From the NCBI RefSeq assembly GCF_000222685.1, contig NZ_AFWJ01000002.1, positions 26,307 through 90,306 on the forward strand: 64,000 bases of DNA. The letters are read 5' to 3'. Both the position numbers and the translations under genes were made by a program. Of the stretch, positions 62,706 through 64,000 are shown piece by piece. Origin of the DNA: Vibrio nigripulchritudo ATCC 27043. GTDB lineage: Bacteria > Pseudomonadota > Gammaproteobacteria > Enterobacterales > Vibrionaceae. Numbering within the stretch: the first letter of the stretch is position 1; each line of letters starts with the position of its first letter. The notes beneath the pieces were generated by a model, which saw only the letters and a list, made by a program, of their open reading frames with translations, searched no databases and was not told the origin of the DNA.

Positions 62706-62721
62706 GTGGAAACGTTTACAC
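62706..62721. promoter_or_regulatory. LacI-type operator GTGGAAACGTTTACAC
   Basis: Near-palindrome with the AAACGTTT centre usual for LacI-family repressors, one imperfect pair in the arms. It lies in the divergent promoter region of the sugar ABC locus; the regulator gene is not in the window. Confidence 0.6.
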
Positions 62722-62862
62722 TTTGAGTTTTATACTGTGCAAAATTTCTTCAACGATCCTATATTGAACGTAGATGCAAAGAGAATAGAAGTGTTTTTGC
62801 TCAACTGAGTGCCCCATCTTGATGCAGGGATTTGAGTAAAAAGTAACAGGGAATGCATAAAA

Positions 62863-63783
62863 ATGGAACAATCTGTGAAAACGATATACCCAGGAAATCG
62901 GATGCCTTCTGCCAGAAAGAAGCGTTCGACCATGCGACAGCTTACGCCTTGGTTTTTCCTCTTTCCCGCCATGGTCATATTTGTGGTTTACGTTATTTAC
63001 CCAATCATCGACAGTATCTGGCTGAGCTTTTATCAGTGGGACGGGCTAGGGGATAAAACTTGGGTCGGGCTTGATAATTACGTCGAGCTGTTTGAATCAG
63101 ATGCGTTTTACACATCGCTCAAAAATAACTTTCTCTGGCTGGTGTTTTTCATGATTGCACCACCAGCGGGGCTGGCTATCGCTCTTTTCCTCAACCAACA
63201 GGTGAAAGGGATTCGGGTTGTGAAGTCGCTCTTCTTTTTCCCGTTTGTTATTTCTCAGGTTGTGGTTGGATTGGTGTTCGCCTGGTTTTATGACCCGACT
63301 TTCGGATTGTTCAACATTGCGTTAAACGGATTAGGGCTTGAACCGATCGCCATCCTTTCGAACGAAAAGTACGTTACTTACGGAATTATCGCAGCTGGGC
63401 TATGGCCGCAAATCTCCTATTGCATGATTTTGTACCTGACAGGGCTGAACAATCTGGACCCGGAACAAATAGAAGCCGCGCGCCTTGATGGTGCAAAGAA
63501 ATGGCGCATGCTCTGGTATGTGGTGTTGCCTCAACTTCGACCTGCCACTTTTATTGCCATCGTGGTTACCGTTATTGGTGCACTTCGATCTTTCGACTTG
63601 GTTGCAACCATGACGGCGGGTGGACCTTGGGGCAGTTCGTCAGTGCTGGCGTATCAAATGTATGAAGAATCCATTTTCAATTACCGAATGGGCTTTGGTG
63701 CCGCAGTGTCGGTGGTTCTGTTTCTCATTATGGATGTGTACATCGCTTACTTCTTGTGGCGTATGTTGAGGAGTGAAAAATAA
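62863..63783 (+). CDS. Sugar ABC transporter permease (MalF/UgpA type)
   Basis: 306 residues with six membrane helices after a basic N-terminal region (about 1-25). The EAA loop is NLDPEQIEAARLDGAKKWRMLWYVVLPQLRP. The stop overlaps the start of the next permease gene (TAATG). Together with that partner and the divergent ATPase it should form a sugar importer. Confidence 0.92.
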   Translation: MEQSVKTIYPGNRMPSARKKRSTMRQLTPWFFLFPAMVIFVVYVIYPIIDSIWLSFYQWDGLGDKTWVGLDNYVELFESDAFYTSLKNNFLWLVFFMIAPPAGLAIALFLNQQVKGIRVVKSLFFFPFVISQVVVGLVFAWFYDPTFGLFNIALNGLGLEPIAILSNEKYVTYGIIAAGLWPQISYCMILYLTGLNNLDPEQIEAARLDGAKKWRMLWYVVLPQLRPATFIAIVVTVIGALRSFDLVATMTAGGPWGSSSVLAYQMYEESIFNYRMGFGAAVSVVLFLIMDVYIAYFLWRMLRSEK

Positions 63784-64000
63784 TGTATCCGCAACCGATT
63801 CAAAAGGCAGGACGCCTGACCAATATCAGCTACCGCGTTGCGCTGCCTATTTCTATCCTGATGTGGCTGCTGCCACTGATAGCGGTGATGATGACCTCGA
63901 TTCGCTCGATAGAAGACATCAACAAAGGTAACTATTGGGGTATACCCAGCGATATTCAGTTTTTCGAAAACTACTCTCAGGTGTTTACCTCTACCCCTAT
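63783..64000 (+). CDS. Sugar ABC transporter permease (MalG type), cut by window edge
   Basis: The first 72 residues are in view from the ATG at 63783, which overlaps the preceding stop as TAATG. It begins MYPQPIQKAGRLTNISY, then one membrane helix (about 22-42) and the start of the first outer loop (SIEDINKGNYWGIP, FENYSQVF), typical of second permeases of this type. The rest is beyond base 64000. Confidence 0.9.
   Translation, partial: MYPQPIQKAGRLTNISYRVALPISILMWLLPLIAVMMTSIRSIEDINKGNYWGIPSDIQFFENYSQVFTSTP

Overview
The window looks like about 64 kb of chromosome from a marine gammaproteobacterium, most likely a Vibrio or close relative. The evidence is the mix of families: a VC0807-type membrane protein, a MocR regulator paired with an EamA exporter, a SigZ-type sigma factor, several PAS-GGDEF, HD-GYP and chemoreceptor signalling proteins, and many short conserved Vibrio-like hypotheticals. 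Base composition is moderate throughout. I see no rRNA, tRNA, CRISPR array, insertion sequence, integrase or prophage. Species cannot be assigned from sequence alone.

Left part (1-13 kb): the end of an unidentified protein; a secreted protein; an ABA4-like membrane protein with a partner; a MocR regulator divergent from an EamA transporter, with repeated CTGTACC boxes between them; a patatin-like lipoprotein; a LysR regulator; a VOC protein; an endonuclease/exonuclease/phosphatase-family protein; and several small membrane or secreted proteins.

Purine island (13.1-21.3 kb): a nearly complete urate-to-malate route. PuuD oxidises urate, UraH and UraD give allantoin, PuuE gives allantoate, Alc gives ureidoglycolate, AllA releases glyoxylate and urea, and a malate synthase (AceB) condenses glyoxylate with acetyl-CoA. 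An FCD-type GntR regulator and a RutR-like TetR regulator sit in the island. A palindrome, TTGTATACAA, lies just upstream of aceB, uraH and puuE, with a degenerate copy before the GntR gene. This suggests one local regulon. No xanthine dehydrogenase, urate permease or urease is in view.

Middle (21.4-43.2 kb): dCMP deaminase; a YjiH-type membrane protein; a TetR regulator and old yellow enzyme separated by three copies of one operator; a TetR regulator and metallo-hydrolase separated by three copies of another; a lone cyclic-nucleotide-binding-like protein whose start codon sits in the loop of a long inverted repeat; a diguanylate cyclase; a secreted lipase with its foldase; SigZ followed by a glutathione transferase with a 12-cysteine tail; an ACR3 arsenite exporter; an aspartate/glutamate racemase; an M14 peptidase; and an HD-GYP protein. 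Two small ORFs (33 and 48 codons) lie in gaps.

Right part (43.2-64 kb): a tyrosinase; a GntR-controlled sugar ABC operon that carries N-acetylmannosamine-6-phosphate 2-epimerase (NanE); a small gene broken by one extra T in a T run; a DM13 protein; a secreted polysaccharide deacetylase; an unusual HAD-GNAT fusion; a cytochrome b562-like protein; a group II PLP decarboxylase; a chemoreceptor; and a second, divergent sugar ABC locus that runs off the right edge.
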